Shown: one piece after another, positions 36,540 to 46,979 of the stretch
Layout: each line of letters opens with the position of its first letter
Position numbering within the stretch: position 1 is the stretch's first letter
Source: an uncultured Pelagibacteraceae bacterium
GTDB taxonomy: Bacteria > Pseudomonadota > Alphaproteobacteria > Pelagibacterales > Pelagibacteraceae
Assembly: GCA_902518155.1 (NCBI GenBank)
Contig: CABYFA010000002.1
Location: 62,001 to 126,000, forward strand
Length of the DNA: 64,000 nucleotides
Reading direction: 5' to 3'
Made by a program: the position numbers and the translations under genes
Notes under the pieces: generated by a model
The model's database searches: none
The model's input: the letters and a program-made list of their open reading frames with translations, nothing else
Told to the model about the DNA's origin: nothing

Positions 36540-37538
36540 ATGGAATACTTAAATATTATTTTTCAAGAAAGTTACAAAATTTTATTTTTATTAGTGCCTG
36601 TTTTAGTTTCAGTCGCTATGATCGTTTGGTTGGATCGAAGAGTTTGGGCTTTTGTTCAAAAAAGACAAGGTCCAAATGTTGTTGGTCCATTTGGCTTATT
36701 ACAATCCCTAGCAGATGCCCTAAAATATATTTTCAAGGAAATTATAATACCTGCTAGTTCAAACAAAGTAATTTTTATTCTTGCTCCAATAATAACAATG
36801 ACTCTAGCTCTAATAGCATGGGCTGTAATTCCTTTTGGAGTTGAACAAGTATTAGCAGATATAAATGTTGGAATTTTATATATTTTTGCTGTCTCATCAT
36901 TGGGTGTGTATGGGATAATAATGGGTGGATGGGCATCGAATTCAAAATATCCTTTCTTAGGAGCAATTAGATCTGCTGCACAAATGGTATCTTATGAAGT
37001 ATCGATTGGTATTATTATAATTAATGTCTTATTGTGCGTAGGATCTCTAAACTTGAATGATATTGTAGTTGCTCAAAAAGAAATGTGGTTTGTAATACCA
37101 TTATTTCCAATGTTTGTAATTTTTTTTATATCAGCTTTAGCTGAAACGAATAGACCACCCTTTGATTTACCAGAGGCAGAGGCTGAATTAGTTGCGGGTT
37201 ACCAAACAGAATATTCTGGGATGATGTATGCAATGTTTTGGTTGGGAGAATATGCAAATATTTTGTTAATGTGTGCACTAGGGTCAATTTTATTTTTAGG
37301 AGGCTGGTTATCTCCAATCGATCTTTATCCTTTTAATTTAATACCTGGCGCTCTTTGGTTAATTTTCAAAATTTTATTTTTATTTATTCTTTTTGCGTTG
37401 GTCAAAGCGATTGTTCCAAGATATAGATATGATCAACTTATGAGACTAGGTTGGAAAATATTTTTACCATTATCTTTAACTTATGTTGTTTTGACAGCAA
37501 GTTATCTTTTTTACTTTAATCTTTTACCTACAATATAA
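36540..37538 (+). CDS. nuoH: NADH-quinone oxidoreductase subunit H
   Basis: Membrane subunit ND1 that joins the two arms and lines the quinone channel; 332 residues, eight spans. The signatures [20 protein letters not shown] near residue 29 and [20 protein letters not shown] near 203 are intact. It starts three bases after nuoG. Confidence 0.97.
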   Translation: MEYLNIIFQESYKILFLLVPVLVSVAMIVWLDRRVWAFVQKRQGPNVVGPFGLLQSLADALKYIFKEIIIPASSNKVIFILAPIITMTLALIAWAVIPFGVEQVLADINVGILYIFAVSSLGVYGIIMGGWASNSKYPFLGAIRSAAQMVSYEVSIGIIIINVLLCVGSLNLNDIVVAQKEMWFVIPLFPMFVIFFISALAETNRPPFDLPEAEAELVAGYQTEYSGMMYAMFWLGEYANILLMCALGSILFLGGWLSPIDLYPFNLIPGALWLIFKILFLFILFALVKAIVPRYRYDQLMRLGWKIFLPLSLTYVVLTASYLFYFNLLPTI

Positions 37539-38024
37539 ATGAAAATATCAAGATTTTTTAAAACAATATTAATGACCGATTTTATCAGTGGGCTTTTTAT
37601 TGCTGTTAAGGAACTTTTCAAATCAAAAAAAACGATAAATTATCCATTTGAAAAAGGCAAAATTAGTCCAAGATATAGAGGTGAACACGCATTGAGAAGA
37701 TATCCTAATGGAGAAGAAAGATGTATAGCTTGTAAATTGTGTGAAGCTGTCTGCCCTGCTCAAGCAATTACAATTGAATCTGCCGAAAGAGCTGATGGAA
37801 GCAGAAAAACAACTCGCTATGATATTGATATGATGAAATGTATTTATTGTGGGTTATGTGAAGAGTCTTGTCCTGTAGATGCAATTGTCCAGGGACCAAA
37901 TTTTGAATTTTCAACTGAAACTCGTGAAGAACTCTATTATACAAAAGAAAAGCTCCTAGATAACGGAGATAGATGGGAAAATGTTTTAGCGGCAAATATT
38001 AAATCAGACAATCCATACAGATAA
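37539..38024 (+). CDS. nuoI: NADH-quinone oxidoreductase subunit I
   Basis: TYKY ferredoxin-type subunit, 161 residues, with two [4Fe-4S] motifs: [12 protein letters not shown] (about 61-72) and [12 protein letters not shown] (about 100-111). The N-terminal amphipathic region anchors it to the membrane arm. It starts on the base after the nuoH stop. Confidence 0.97.
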   Translation: MKISRFFKTILMTDFISGLFIAVKELFKSKKTINYPFEKGKISPRYRGEHALRRYPNGEERCIACKLCEAVCPAQAITIESAERADGSRKTTRYDIDMMKCIYCGLCEESCPVDAIVQGPNFEFSTETREELYYTKEKLLDNGDRWENVLAANIKSDNPYR

Positions 38025-38027
38025 TTT

Positions 38028-38660
38028 ATGATTGCACATGCAATATTTTTTTATGTCTTTTCTGTAATTGCAGTTGTTTCCGCCATAATGGTAACTGTTT
38101 CTAAAAACACAGTTCATTCAGTTTTTTTTTTAATTCTTGATTTTATAAGTATATCTTGCCTCTTCATAATGATTGGTGCAGAATTTTTGGGGATGATTAT
38201 GTTGATAGTTTATGTTGGGGCAGTTGCAGTGCTATTTTTGTTTGTCGTAATGATGCTTAATGTTGCTCAACAAAAAAATCAGTGGTTTGTTTCAAAAGAT
38301 AGCTCAAGACATATTCCTATAGGATTATTAATCAGTGTAATAATTTTTTTTGAATTAATTATTGTAATAGGTGGATGGAAATATAAGCCTGATTTATTTA
38401 ATTCTGCAAAATCATCACTAGAGAACGGGGTCAGTAACACTCATTCATTAGGTCAGGTTTTATACACTGATTATATACATGTGTTTCAAATTAGTGGGAT
38501 GATACTTTTGATTGCCATGATAGGTGCAATAGTCCTTACTTTTAGACAAAGAGAGGGTGTTAAAAAACAAAGTTATTTAAAACAAATATCTAGAGAAAGG
38601 ACTGAAGGTGTGGAAGTACTTGAAGTTGCGTCTAACAAAGGAGTAAAAATAGATGATTGA
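38028..38660 (+). CDS. nuoJ: NADH-quinone oxidoreductase subunit J
   Basis: ND6-type membrane subunit, 210 residues, five spans. The conserved third helix [20 protein letters not shown] near residues 55-75, with its pi-bulge region, is intact. A polar C-terminal tail of about 25 residues follows the last span. Overlaps nuoK by eight bases. Confidence 0.95.
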   Translation: MIAHAIFFYVFSVIAVVSAIMVTVSKNTVHSVFFLILDFISISCLFIMIGAEFLGMIMLIVYVGAVAVLFLFVVMMLNVAQQKNQWFVSKDSSRHIPIGLLISVIIFFELIIVIGGWKYKPDLFNSAKSSLENGVSNTHSLGQVLYTDYIHVFQISGMILLIAMIGAIVLTFRQREGVKKQSYLKQISRERTEGVEVLEVASNKGVKIDD

Positions 38661-38964
38661 TATAGGTTTAGGTCATTATTTAACTTTAGGTGCTGTTATT
38701 TTTAGTATTGGAATAATTGGTATATTTCTTAATAGAAAAAATATTATTGTAATCTTGATGAGTATTGAACTTATTTTATTAGCTGTAAATATTAATTTAG
38801 TATCTTTTTCAATTTATTTAGGAGATCTTTCTGGTCAAGTGTTTACCCTCTTTATACTAACTGTGGCTGCAGCTGAGGCTGCAATTGGTCTTGCGATCAT
38901 AGTTGTTTATTTTAGAAACTCTGGAACTATTCGAGTAGAGGAGATAGATAAACTAAAAGGTTAA
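38653..38964 (+). CDS. nuoK: NADH-quinone oxidoreductase subunit K
   Basis: ND4L-type subunit, 103 residues, three spans, with the proton-path Glu residues in [16 protein letters not shown] near 36 and [16 protein letters not shown] near 72. Confidence 0.96.
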   Translation: MIDIGLGHYLTLGAVIFSIGIIGIFLNRKNIIVILMSIELILLAVNINLVSFSIYLGDLSGQVFTLFILTVAAAEAAIGLAIIVVYFRNSGTIRVEEIDKLKG

Positions 38965-38965
38965 A

Positions 38966-40879
38966 ATGGAAATTTCAATTATAGCATTACCATTAATAGC
39001 TTCAATTATCTCAGGATTTTTTGGAAAATTAATAGGAGATAGAAGTTCAGAAATTATTACTAGCCTGTTGGTATCTATTTCAGCAATTTTTTCTGTCCTC
39101 GTTTTGTATGAGGTTGTTGTTAATCAATATCAAGAGAACATCATCATAGCGACATGGATTAGCTCTGGATCGCTTGAAGTAAATTGGTCAATGAAAATTG
39201 ATTCATTATCTGCTGTGATGTTAGTTGTTGTTACATCAGTTTCTGCCTTAGTTCATATTTATTCAATCGGTTATATGTCTCATGACCCGCACAAACCAAG
39301 ATTTATGGCTTACTTATCTTTATTTACATTTGCAATGCTGATGTTAGTTACTGCAGATAATTTCATTCAATTATTTTTTGGTTGGGAAGGTGTAGGTTTA
39401 TGTTCGTATTTTTTAATAGGATTTTGGTTTAAAAAAGAGTCAGCAAACAAAGCTGCAATTAAAGCATTTGTCGTGAATAGAGTAGGTGATTTCGGGTTTG
39501 CTCTCGGGATATTTTTAATTTTTTATTTATTTGGAACTGTAAATTATACTGAGGTTTTTGCTGAAATTCCAAACATTACAGATAAAAATTTGGTATTTTT
39601 AGGTATCACATTTAATGCTGTAGATTTGATTTGCTTACTTTTATTCATTGGTGCAATGGGTAAATCAGCACAAATTTTACTTCATACCTGGTTGCCAGAC
39701 GCTATGGAAGGACCAACACCTGTTTCTGCCTTAATTCATGCCGCCACTATGGTAACAGCAGGAGTTTTTCTAGTTGTAAGGTGTTCACCTATTTATGAAT
39801 ACTCTGATCTAGCTTTAAATATCATTACAATTGTTGGTATGAGTACCGCATTCTTTGCTGCAACAGTAGCTCTGGTACAAAATGATATAAAAAAAATAAT
39901 TGCGTATTCTACTTGTAGCCAATTAGGTTACATGTTTTTTGCCACTGGCGTGGGAGCATATAATGTTGCAATGTTTCATTTATTCACTCACGCGTTTTTT
40001 AAAGCACTATTATTTTTAGGATCTGGTTCAGTTATTCATGCTTTTAAAGACGAACAAAATATAAATAATATGGGCGGAGTGTGGAAAAAACTTCCATACA
40101 CCTATTCACTAATGATTATAGGAACGCTAGCTTTAACAGGGTTTCCATTTTTGTCAGGTTTTTATTCTAAAGATGCAATAATTGAATTTGCATATTTGAG
40201 AGGAAATACAACAGGTTATTATGCTGCTGGTATAGGTATTTTTACAGCATTTCTTACATCAATTTATTCTTGGAGATTAATTTTTAAAACTTTTCATGGT
40301 GAGTATAATAATAAAGAGATTAAGATAGATGAGACACACGAGTCTCCTATCGTGATGTTGATACCTCTAGTTTTATTATCAATTGGTGCAATATTTGCAG
40401 GATTTTTATTTAAAGAATTATTTATCAGTTATGAAGGTTTAAATAATTTTTGGCGTGACTCAATATTTTTTCTAAAACCATTAAGCACTGATCACCCACC
40501 ACTATGGTTTTTATTACTTACTCCAACTTTGGTAATATTATCTATCCCACTAGCATATTATTTATTCCTTAAAAATAAAAATTTACCTGAACGATTAGCT
40601 AGTATAAATAAACCGCTTTATCAGTTTTTGTTAAATAAATGGTATTTTGATGAACTTTATGATGTTTTATTTGTTAAACCATCAAAAAAATTAGGTTTAT
40701 TTTTATGGAAGTTCTTTGATTTGAAAATTATCGATGGGTTTGGTCCAGACGGTATTTCGTCGATGATCAAAAAATTTTCAGTAAAAGCTAATAAATTTCA
40801 AAGTGGATACATATATCAATATGCTTTTGTGATGTTACTTGGTTTTTCTGCTTTATTAACATTCTTAATTGTAAAATAA
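38966..40879 (+). CDS. nuoL: NADH-quinone oxidoreductase subunit L
   Basis: ND5-type antiporter-like subunit, 637 residues, with the long C-terminal lateral helix. Proton-path blocks include FFGWEGVGLCSYFLIGFW near residue 137 and HTWLPDAMEGPTPVSALIHA near 234, with a key Lys in GKSAQ. Its last base is the first base of nuoM. Confidence 0.97.
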   Translation: MEISIIALPLIASIISGFFGKLIGDRSSEIITSLLVSISAIFSVLVLYEVVVNQYQENIIIATWISSGSLEVNWSMKIDSLSAVMLVVVTSVSALVHIYSIGYMSHDPHKPRFMAYLSLFTFAMLMLVTADNFIQLFFGWEGVGLCSYFLIGFWFKKESANKAAIKAFVVNRVGDFGFALGIFLIFYLFGTVNYTEVFAEIPNITDKNLVFLGITFNAVDLICLLLFIGAMGKSAQILLHTWLPDAMEGPTPVSALIHAATMVTAGVFLVVRCSPIYEYSDLALNIITIVGMSTAFFAATVALVQNDIKKIIAYSTCSQLGYMFFATGVGAYNVAMFHLFTHAFFKALLFLGSGSVIHAFKDEQNINNMGGVWKKLPYTYSLMIIGTLALTGFPFLSGFYSKDAIIEFAYLRGNTTGYYAAGIGIFTAFLTSIYSWRLIFKTFHGEYNNKEIKIDETHESPIVMLIPLVLLSIGAIFAGFLFKELFISYEGLNNFWRDSIFFLKPLSTDHPPLWFLLLTPTLVILSIPLAYYLFLKNKNLPERLASINKPLYQFLLNKWYFDELYDVLFVKPSKKLGLFLWKFFDLKIIDGFGPDGISSMIKKFSVKANKFQSGYIYQYAFVMLLGFSALLTFLIVK

Positions 40880-42363
40880 TGAACTTTCCTATTCTTTCTT
40901 CTTTGATTTTATTACCATCAATTGGAGCTTTATTCTTATTTTTTACCAAAAGTGATAAAAAAAATAATTTTACTGGAAAATATGTTGCTTTATTTACTTC
41001 AGCAGTAAATTTTTTTTTATCAATTTATCTATGGATATTATTTGATCCAACAACTTCTGAGTTTCAATTTGTTGAGGAAAGAATTTGGATTAAAGATTTA
41101 ATAAATTACAAGGTAGGTGTTGATGGTATTTCAATTTTGTTTATTTTACTCACAACATTTATTACACCCCTTTGTATTGTATCGGTAAATAATTCAATCA
41201 AAGAGAGACTAAGTGAATTTTTGATAGCTGTACTTATCATGGAGTCTTTTATGATCGGTGTATTCTGCTCTTTAGACCTTGTTATTTTTTATTTATTTTT
41301 TGAGGCAGGTTTAATTCCTATGTTTTTAATTATTGGTATCTGGGGTGGTGCCAGAAGAGTTTATTCAGCATTTAAATTTTTTTTGTATACCTTGCTTGGT
41401 TCAGTTTTAATGTTAGTAGCTATAATTACAATTTATTGGCTGAATGGAACTACAGATGTAGTTGAACTTTATAATTCTGGAATTGATATAAAGTATCAAA
41501 ATCTTTTATGGTTAGCTTTTTTTAGCTCTTTTGCAGTTAAAACTCCTATGTGGCCAGTTCATACATGGTTACCAGATGCTCATGTTGAAGCACCAACAGC
41601 AGGATCTGTTTTATTAGCAGCTATATTATTAAAAATGGCAGGTTATGGTTTTATAAGATTTTCTCTTGGATTATTTCCGGCAGCATCAGAAATCTTCACC
41701 CCATTGATTTACACACTCAGTGTAATTGCGATTATTTTTACTTCTTTCATAGCTTTAATGCAGGAAGATATGAAAAAGCTAATTGCTTATTCATCAGTTG
41801 CCCATATGGGTTATGTTACTTTAGGAATTTTTACTATTCAGCAACAAGGTATTGAGGGAAGTATTATTCAGATGATCAGTCATGGACTAGTTTCTGCAGC
41901 ACTTTTTTTATGTGTAGGTGTTGTTTATGACAGAATGCATTCAAGACTTATAGATACTTATGGTGGTATCGTGAGTATTATTCCAAAATATTCTATTTTG
42001 TTTATGTTGTTTACTTTAGCAGCTCTAGGCCTACCTGGAACAAGTGGTTTTGTTGGGGAGTTTTTAATTTTGATGGGTGCATTTAAGGATAATTTTTTAG
42101 TAGCTGTGATTGCTAGCTTAGGGGTAATTATTGGTGCTGCATATATGCTTTGGTTATATAAAAGAGTAGTTTTTGGGAAATTAATAAATACAGATTTGAA
42201 ACAGATGTTTGATTTAAATAGATCTGAGTTATTTATTTTATCTTGTTTAGCTGTACCAACTCTATTTTTTGGATTTTATCCAGATCCTCTAATTAACACA
42301 ATTGAGGTTTCCATCTCAGATTTAATTGATCAATATAATTTTAAATTAGCAAGTAAAACATAA
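40879..42363 (+). CDS. nuoM: NADH-quinone oxidoreductase subunit M
   Basis: ND4-type antiporter-like subunit, 494 residues, about fourteen spans. Signatures: FFEAGLIPMFLIIGIWGG near residue 140 with the key Glu, and VHTWLPDAHVEAPTAGSVLL near 228. One-base overlap with nuoL and nuoN. Confidence 0.97.
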   Translation: MNFPILSSLILLPSIGALFLFFTKSDKKNNFTGKYVALFTSAVNFFLSIYLWILFDPTTSEFQFVEERIWIKDLINYKVGVDGISILFILLTTFITPLCIVSVNNSIKERLSEFLIAVLIMESFMIGVFCSLDLVIFYLFFEAGLIPMFLIIGIWGGARRVYSAFKFFLYTLLGSVLMLVAIITIYWLNGTTDVVELYNSGIDIKYQNLLWLAFFSSFAVKTPMWPVHTWLPDAHVEAPTAGSVLLAAILLKMAGYGFIRFSLGLFPAASEIFTPLIYTLSVIAIIFTSFIALMQEDMKKLIAYSSVAHMGYVTLGIFTIQQQGIEGSIIQMISHGLVSAALFLCVGVVYDRMHSRLIDTYGGIVSIIPKYSILFMLFTLAALGLPGTSGFVGEFLILMGAFKDNFLVAVIASLGVIIGAAYMLWLYKRVVFGKLINTDLKQMFDLNRSELFILSCLAVPTLFFGFYPDPLINTIEVSISDLIDQYNFKLASKT

Positions 42364-43781
42364 TGGAAAATTTACAATTAGTATTACCCGAAATATTTCT
42401 ATCTTTGTCGATAATGTTTTTATTAATATTAGGTGTTTTTAAAAAAAATAGCTCAAGACTTGTTCAGAGTCTTTCTTTAGCTGTTTTGATTGTAACCGCT
42501 GTTATCACTTTTAATGAAACAATTGGTATTAACGAAACAAAATTATTTAATAATAGTATTATTATTGATTATTTATCTTCTTTAATGAAGATAATTACTT
42601 TATTAGCTGCTTTCTTAGTCCTAATCATTTCTTCGAACTATCTTAAAACTTTTCAAATCTTTAAGATTGAGTATCCAATATTAATTTTAAGTTCTGTACT
42701 AGGAATGATGGTTATGATTAATTCTAATGACTTAATTGTATTTTATATGGGCCTTGAGCTTCAGTCGTTGGCCTTATATGTTTTAGCTACATTCAATAGA
42801 GATGAAATCAAATCTTCTGAAGCGGGACTTAAATATTTTGTTCTAAGTGCTCTATCCTCCGGTTTATTGCTCTATGGTTGCTCTTTAATATATGGATTTA
42901 CTGGATCTACCAATTTTGATGTAATAGCTGATCAATTAAATTCAAATGAGTATGCGTTGACATTTGGTATCGTATTTATTTTAGTGGGACTAGCCTTTAA
43001 GATTTCTGCTGTTCCTTTTCATATGTGGGCTCCAGATGTATATGAAGGTTCACCTACTTCGGTGACATTATTTTTTACAATGGTTCCAAAAATAGCAGCA
43101 CTGACAGTATTTATAAGATTTTTATATGTACCATTTTTAAATCTGATTGATCAGTGGCAAATGATTTTAATTTTTTTATCAATCGCATCAATGCTATTTG
43201 GTGCTATCGCAGCCATAGGACAAACAAATTTGAAAAGGCTTGTTGCTTATAGCTCCATAGGTCATGTTGGTTACGCTCTAGCTGGTGTAGCGGCAGGTAC
43301 TAATGATGGCATTCAAAGTTCAGTAATTTATATAACTATATATATACTAATGAACTTAGGATTATTTTCATGCTTGTTAATGTTGAAACGAGACAATAAC
43401 TATTACGAAAAAATAGATGATTTGTCAGGTTTGTCTAAAAATCATCCAATGCTAGCGTTATCATTACTAATAATTTTATTTTCACTAGCTGGGATTCCTC
43501 CTTTGGCTGGTTTTTTTGCTAAGTTTTATGTTTTTAAAGCAGTCATTGAACAATCAATGTATTTTTTAGCAATCGTTGGTTTATTATCCACAGTCGTTGC
43601 AGCTTTTTATTATTTAAGGTTAATTAAAATTATGTATTTTGATGAGCAAAAAGAAAAATATGATACTGATCATGGTTTTTGGTTAAAATTTTCTTTAACA
43701 GCATCTACATTGTTAATTCTGATATACTTCATATTTCCGAGCCAATTAATAGAGGTAGTTTCCAGAATTAACATAATTTAA
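42363..43781 (+). CDS. nuoN: NADH-quinone oxidoreductase subunit N
   Basis: ND2-type antiporter-like subunit, 472 residues, fourteen spans. Blocks YMGLELQSLALYVLATFNR near residue 129 and PFHMWAPDVYEGSPTSVTLF near 219 identify it. It ends the 14-gene nuo operon and shares its last base with the biotin ligase start. Confidence 0.97.
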   Translation: MENLQLVLPEIFLSLSIMFLLILGVFKKNSSRLVQSLSLAVLIVTAVITFNETIGINETKLFNNSIIIDYLSSLMKIITLLAAFLVLIISSNYLKTFQIFKIEYPILILSSVLGMMVMINSNDLIVFYMGLELQSLALYVLATFNRDEIKSSEAGLKYFVLSALSSGLLLYGCSLIYGFTGSTNFDVIADQLNSNEYALTFGIVFILVGLAFKISAVPFHMWAPDVYEGSPTSVTLFFTMVPKIAALTVFIRFLYVPFLNLIDQWQMILIFLSIASMLFGAIAAIGQTNLKRLVAYSSIGHVGYALAGVAAGTNDGIQSSVIYITIYILMNLGLFSCLLMLKRDNNYYEKIDDLSGLSKNHPMLALSLLIILFSLAGIPPLAGFFAKFYVFKAVIEQSMYFLAIVGLLSTVVAAFYYLRLIKIMYFDEQKEKYDTDHGFWLKFSLTASTLLILIYFIFPSQLIEVVSRINII

Positions 43782-44323
43782 TGAAATTCAGAATTTTAAG
43801 ATTTAAAAAATTAAGAAGCACGAATGATACAGCCATAAGAATGGTTAAAAGTTCCAATTTAAATTATGGAATGATAATTGCTGATAGCCAAAGTAATGGG
43901 CGTGGGCAGTACGGAAGAAAATGGATTTCATTTAAAGGAAATTTGTTTGTAAGTTTTTTCTATAATTTAGAAAATATGGATTTAAATTTAACTAAAATTA
44001 CAAAATTTAATTGTATATTAGTAAAAAAACTAATTTCAAAATATTATAAAAAAAGAATTGTATATAAAAAACCAAATGATTTGTTAATTAAAGGAAAAAA
44101 AATTTGTGGAATTCTCCAAGAAATTATAAATAAACAAAATCAAAAATTTTTAATACTTGGAATTGGAATTAATTTGATAAAAAACCCTATAATTAGCAAC
44201 TATCCAACTACTAATTTAAATGATTTAATTAATAAAAAAATTTCAAAAAGAAATATTGAGATACAATTAAAAAAAATTTTTGAAAAAAATTTAGAGATTT
44301 ATAAAGATAAAAAAAATAAATAA
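43781..44323 (+). CDS. birA: Biotin-[acetyl-CoA-carboxylase] ligase
   Basis: Biotin protein ligase catalytic core, 180 residues, activating biotin and attaching it to carboxylase carrier domains. The biotinyl-AMP site GRGQYGRKWIS lies near residues 41-51, and the lysine KPNDLLIKGKKICGILQE segment follows. It has no N-terminal DNA-binding domain, so it is a non-regulatory type, and is shorter than usual at the C-terminus. Position after nuoN and before coaX is typical for alphaproteobacteria. Confidence 0.9.
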   Translation: MKFRILRFKKLRSTNDTAIRMVKSSNLNYGMIIADSQSNGRGQYGRKWISFKGNLFVSFFYNLENMDLNLTKITKFNCILVKKLISKYYKKRIVYKKPNDLLIKGKKICGILQEIINKQNQKFLILGIGINLIKNPIISNYPTTNLNDLINKKISKRNIEIQLKKIFEKNLEIYKDKKNK

Positions 44324-44327
44324 TTAT

Positions 44328-45074
44328 ATGTATATTTTGGGTGATATTGGAAATTCAGATGCAAAGATATTTTTAGTCAACAAAAAAGATAGAATTTTAA
44401 AAAGAACAAGTTTAATTTCAAAAAATATCAATAATAAAAATTTGGACAAAAAAATTAAATTTTTGATTAAAGATATTAAAAAAGTAGAGAAAATCCTTTT
44501 TTGTAGTGTTGTACCAAAATCTTTTAATTTGATTAAAAAATATTTTCATAAAAAAACTAAAATTAGATGTTATGAAATTAAAAATCTTAATTTGAGTTCA
44601 TTAATTAAAATCAAAGTTAATTATAAACAGGCTGGTTCAGATCGTTTAGCTAATGCAATTAGTCTGCAAAATGGTAAAGATAATTTTATAATTTTAGATT
44701 TTGGCACTGCCACCACATTTGATGTAGTTGAAAAAAAATATTATAGAGGTGGCATAATAGCCCCTGGAGTTAAAATATCGCTTGATACTTTGTCTGACAA
44801 AGCCTCATTGATACCCCAAATAGATTTAAAGAAGATAAGAAATATAATTGGCAACAATACAATTTCGGCAGTCCGTTCAGGTTTTTTTTGGGGCTATATA
44901 GGACTAATTGACAATATTATTAATTTGATTAAGAAAGAAACTAGAAAATCTTTCAAACTTGTAATTACTGGTGGTTACTCTGATTTGTTTAGAAAATCTT
45001 TAAAGACTCGTGTAATACAAAATAAAGATATCACAATTAAAGGATTAATTAAAATTGCTAAGTTAATTAAATAA
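44328..45074 (+). CDS. coaX: Type III pantothenate kinase
   Basis: First step of coenzyme A synthesis, CoaX type, 248 residues. The phosphate-binding motif is DIGNSDAKIF near residue 5, then the GSDRLANAI block near 103, DFGTATTFDVV near 123 and GGIIAPGVKIS near 137. Actin-like ASKHA fold. The lysine content is high. The next gene begins immediately after its stop. Confidence 0.93.
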   Translation: MYILGDIGNSDAKIFLVNKKDRILKRTSLISKNINNKNLDKKIKFLIKDIKKVEKILFCSVVPKSFNLIKKYFHKKTKIRCYEIKNLNLSSLIKIKVNYKQAGSDRLANAISLQNGKDNFIILDFGTATTFDVVEKKYYRGGIIAPGVKISLDTLSDKASLIPQIDLKKIRNIIGNNTISAVRSGFFWGYIGLIDNIINLIKKETRKSFKLVITGGYSDLFRKSLKTRVIQNKDITIKGLIKIAKLIK

Positions 45075-46733
45075 ATGAAAAAAGAATTATTATTTTGTCC
45101 ACTAGGAGGTTCAGGTGAAATTGGAATGAACATGAATCTTTTTGGCTATGGTGAGCCTGGAAATCATAAATGGATAATGGTAGATATTGGAGTAACTTTT
45201 GCTGATGATACAATACCAGGCATTGATCTTATATATCCAGATCCTGGATTTATTGTTGAAAGAAAAGATAATTTATTAGGAATAATATTAACACACGCAC
45301 ACGAAGATCATATTGGAGCAATTGCTCACTTATGGCCAAAATTAAAATGTAAGATTTTCGCAACTCCGTTTACCGCTGTATTAATTAAGGAAAAATTTAA
45401 AGAAAAACACATCGACATAACAAAAGATTTACAGATAGTCGAGCTAAATGGAAATGTGCTATTGGAAGATTTTGAAATAGAGTACATTACTTTAACCCAT
45501 TCTATTTTAGAACCCAATGGATTAAGAATTAAAACTCCCGCAGGTGTGGTCTTACATACTGGTGACTGGAAAGTTGACCCAAACCCCCTAATAGGTGATG
45601 AAATAAATGCGAAAAGATTAAAAGAAATAGGTGATGAAGGTGTATTAGCAATGATTTGTGACTCTACAAATGTTTTTAGTGCTGGCAGATCAGGCTCAGA
45701 GTTAGATGTAAGAAAAAATTTATTAAATATAATGGGTCGATTAAAAAAAAGAATTATTGTGACATCGTTTGCCTCAAACGTTGCTAGAATGGAGACAGCC
45801 TTTTATTGTGCTGAACAAACTGGAAGACAAATTTCACTAGTTGGAAGATCTATGCATAGAATTTATAAGGCAGCAAGACAATGTGGATATTTACAAAATA
45901 CCATTGATCCAATTGATCCAAGAGAAGCTAAAAATTTTGCTAGAGAAAAAATAGTTTATTTGTGCACAGGCAGCCAAGGTGAACCAATGGGTGCAATGAT
46001 GAGGATATCAAATTACACACATCCTGATGTTTTTATTGAAAAAGGTGATGCAGTAATCTTTTCATCAAAGATAATTCCAGGAAATGAGAAAAAGCTTTAT
46101 AAATTACACAATCAGTTAGTTAAAGATGGAATTGAGGTTATCTCAGAAGAAACAGAATTTATACACGTCTCTGGACATCCAAATCGTGAGGATCTTAAAG
46201 ATATGTATCAATGGGTTAAACCAAAATGTGTAATCCCTGTTCATGGAGAGCACAGACACATGATAGAACACATAAATTTTGCTAAAGAAATGCAAGTACC
46301 TCATCCAGTTCAAGTTGAAAATGGTGATATAGTCAAGCTATACCCTGGTGAGGCACCAGAGGTATATGATAAAGCACCTAGCGGAAGATTGTATTTAGAT
46401 GGAAATGTGAGTGTAGAAGAGGACTCTCAATCAATTAAAGATAGAAAAAATTTAAGTAGCAATGGATATTTGGAAGTCACTATATTAATAACACCTAAAG
46501 GAAATATCCATAATAACCCTGTTACAACATTTAGAGGTTTACCCATTTATGAAAAAGATGAATTTCTCTATGGGTTAGAGGACGAAATTGAAAAAACAAC
46601 AAGATCCTTTAAACTTGGGAGCAAACAGCAAGAAAGTAATTTAATAGATGCTCTTAAAATTGCTTGCAGAAAATTTACAAAAGAAAAAACAGGAAAAAGA
46701 CCATATACTAATATTAATTTAGTAAGGATTTAA
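45075..46733 (+). CDS. rnj: Ribonuclease J
   Basis: Metallo-beta-lactamase/beta-CASP nuclease with endonuclease and 5'-3' exonuclease activity in RNA maturation, 552 residues. The zinc motif THAHEDHIGAIAHLWP lies near residue 74, further ligands include HTGDWKVDPNP near 161 and SGHPNREDL near 367. Typical alphaproteobacterial RNase J neighbourhood (coaX, DUF1467, proS). It starts on the base after coaX. Confidence 0.95.
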   Translation: MKKELLFCPLGGSGEIGMNMNLFGYGEPGNHKWIMVDIGVTFADDTIPGIDLIYPDPGFIVERKDNLLGIILTHAHEDHIGAIAHLWPKLKCKIFATPFTAVLIKEKFKEKHIDITKDLQIVELNGNVLLEDFEIEYITLTHSILEPNGLRIKTPAGVVLHTGDWKVDPNPLIGDEINAKRLKEIGDEGVLAMICDSTNVFSAGRSGSELDVRKNLLNIMGRLKKRIIVTSFASNVARMETAFYCAEQTGRQISLVGRSMHRIYKAARQCGYLQNTIDPIDPREAKNFAREKIVYLCTGSQGEPMGAMMRISNYTHPDVFIEKGDAVIFSSKIIPGNEKKLYKLHNQLVKDGIEVISEETEFIHVSGHPNREDLKDMYQWVKPKCVIPVHGEHRHMIEHINFAKEMQVPHPVQVENGDIVKLYPGEAPEVYDKAPSGRLYLDGNVSVEEDSQSIKDRKNLSSNGYLEVTILITPKGNIHNNPVTTFRGLPIYEKDEFLYGLEDEIEKTTRSFKLGSKQQESNLIDALKIACRKFTKEKTGKRPYTNINLVRI

Positions 46734-46978
46734 TGAGTCCAACTGGCTTAGCTATAATCTACATTATTATCTGGTGGATTGTTTTTTTTGCAATTTTACC
46801 AATTGATGTTGAAAGGAAAAAAATAGTTAAAGTAGATGGTGAAGATCCGGGTTCACCAGAAAATCCTAAAATGTTAAAAAAATTCCTTTATTGTACTGGA
46901 ATAACAACAATTATATTCACAGCCATTTATTTATTAATGAAATTTGAATATTTAAATTTAAGAAATATAATCATTTAA
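46733..46978 (+). CDS. DUF1467 family small membrane protein
   Basis: 81 residues with two membrane spans (about 5-23 and 52-68) joined by a polar loop with GEDPGSPENPKMLKKF. This pattern and its place between rnj and proS match DUF1467 proteins of alphaproteobacteria. Function unknown. Overlaps rnj by one base. Confidence 0.85.
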   Translation: MSPTGLAIIYIIIWWIVFFAILPIDVERKKIVKVDGEDPGSPENPKMLKKFLYCTGITTIIFTAIYLLMKFEYLNLRNIII

Positions 46979-46979
46979 C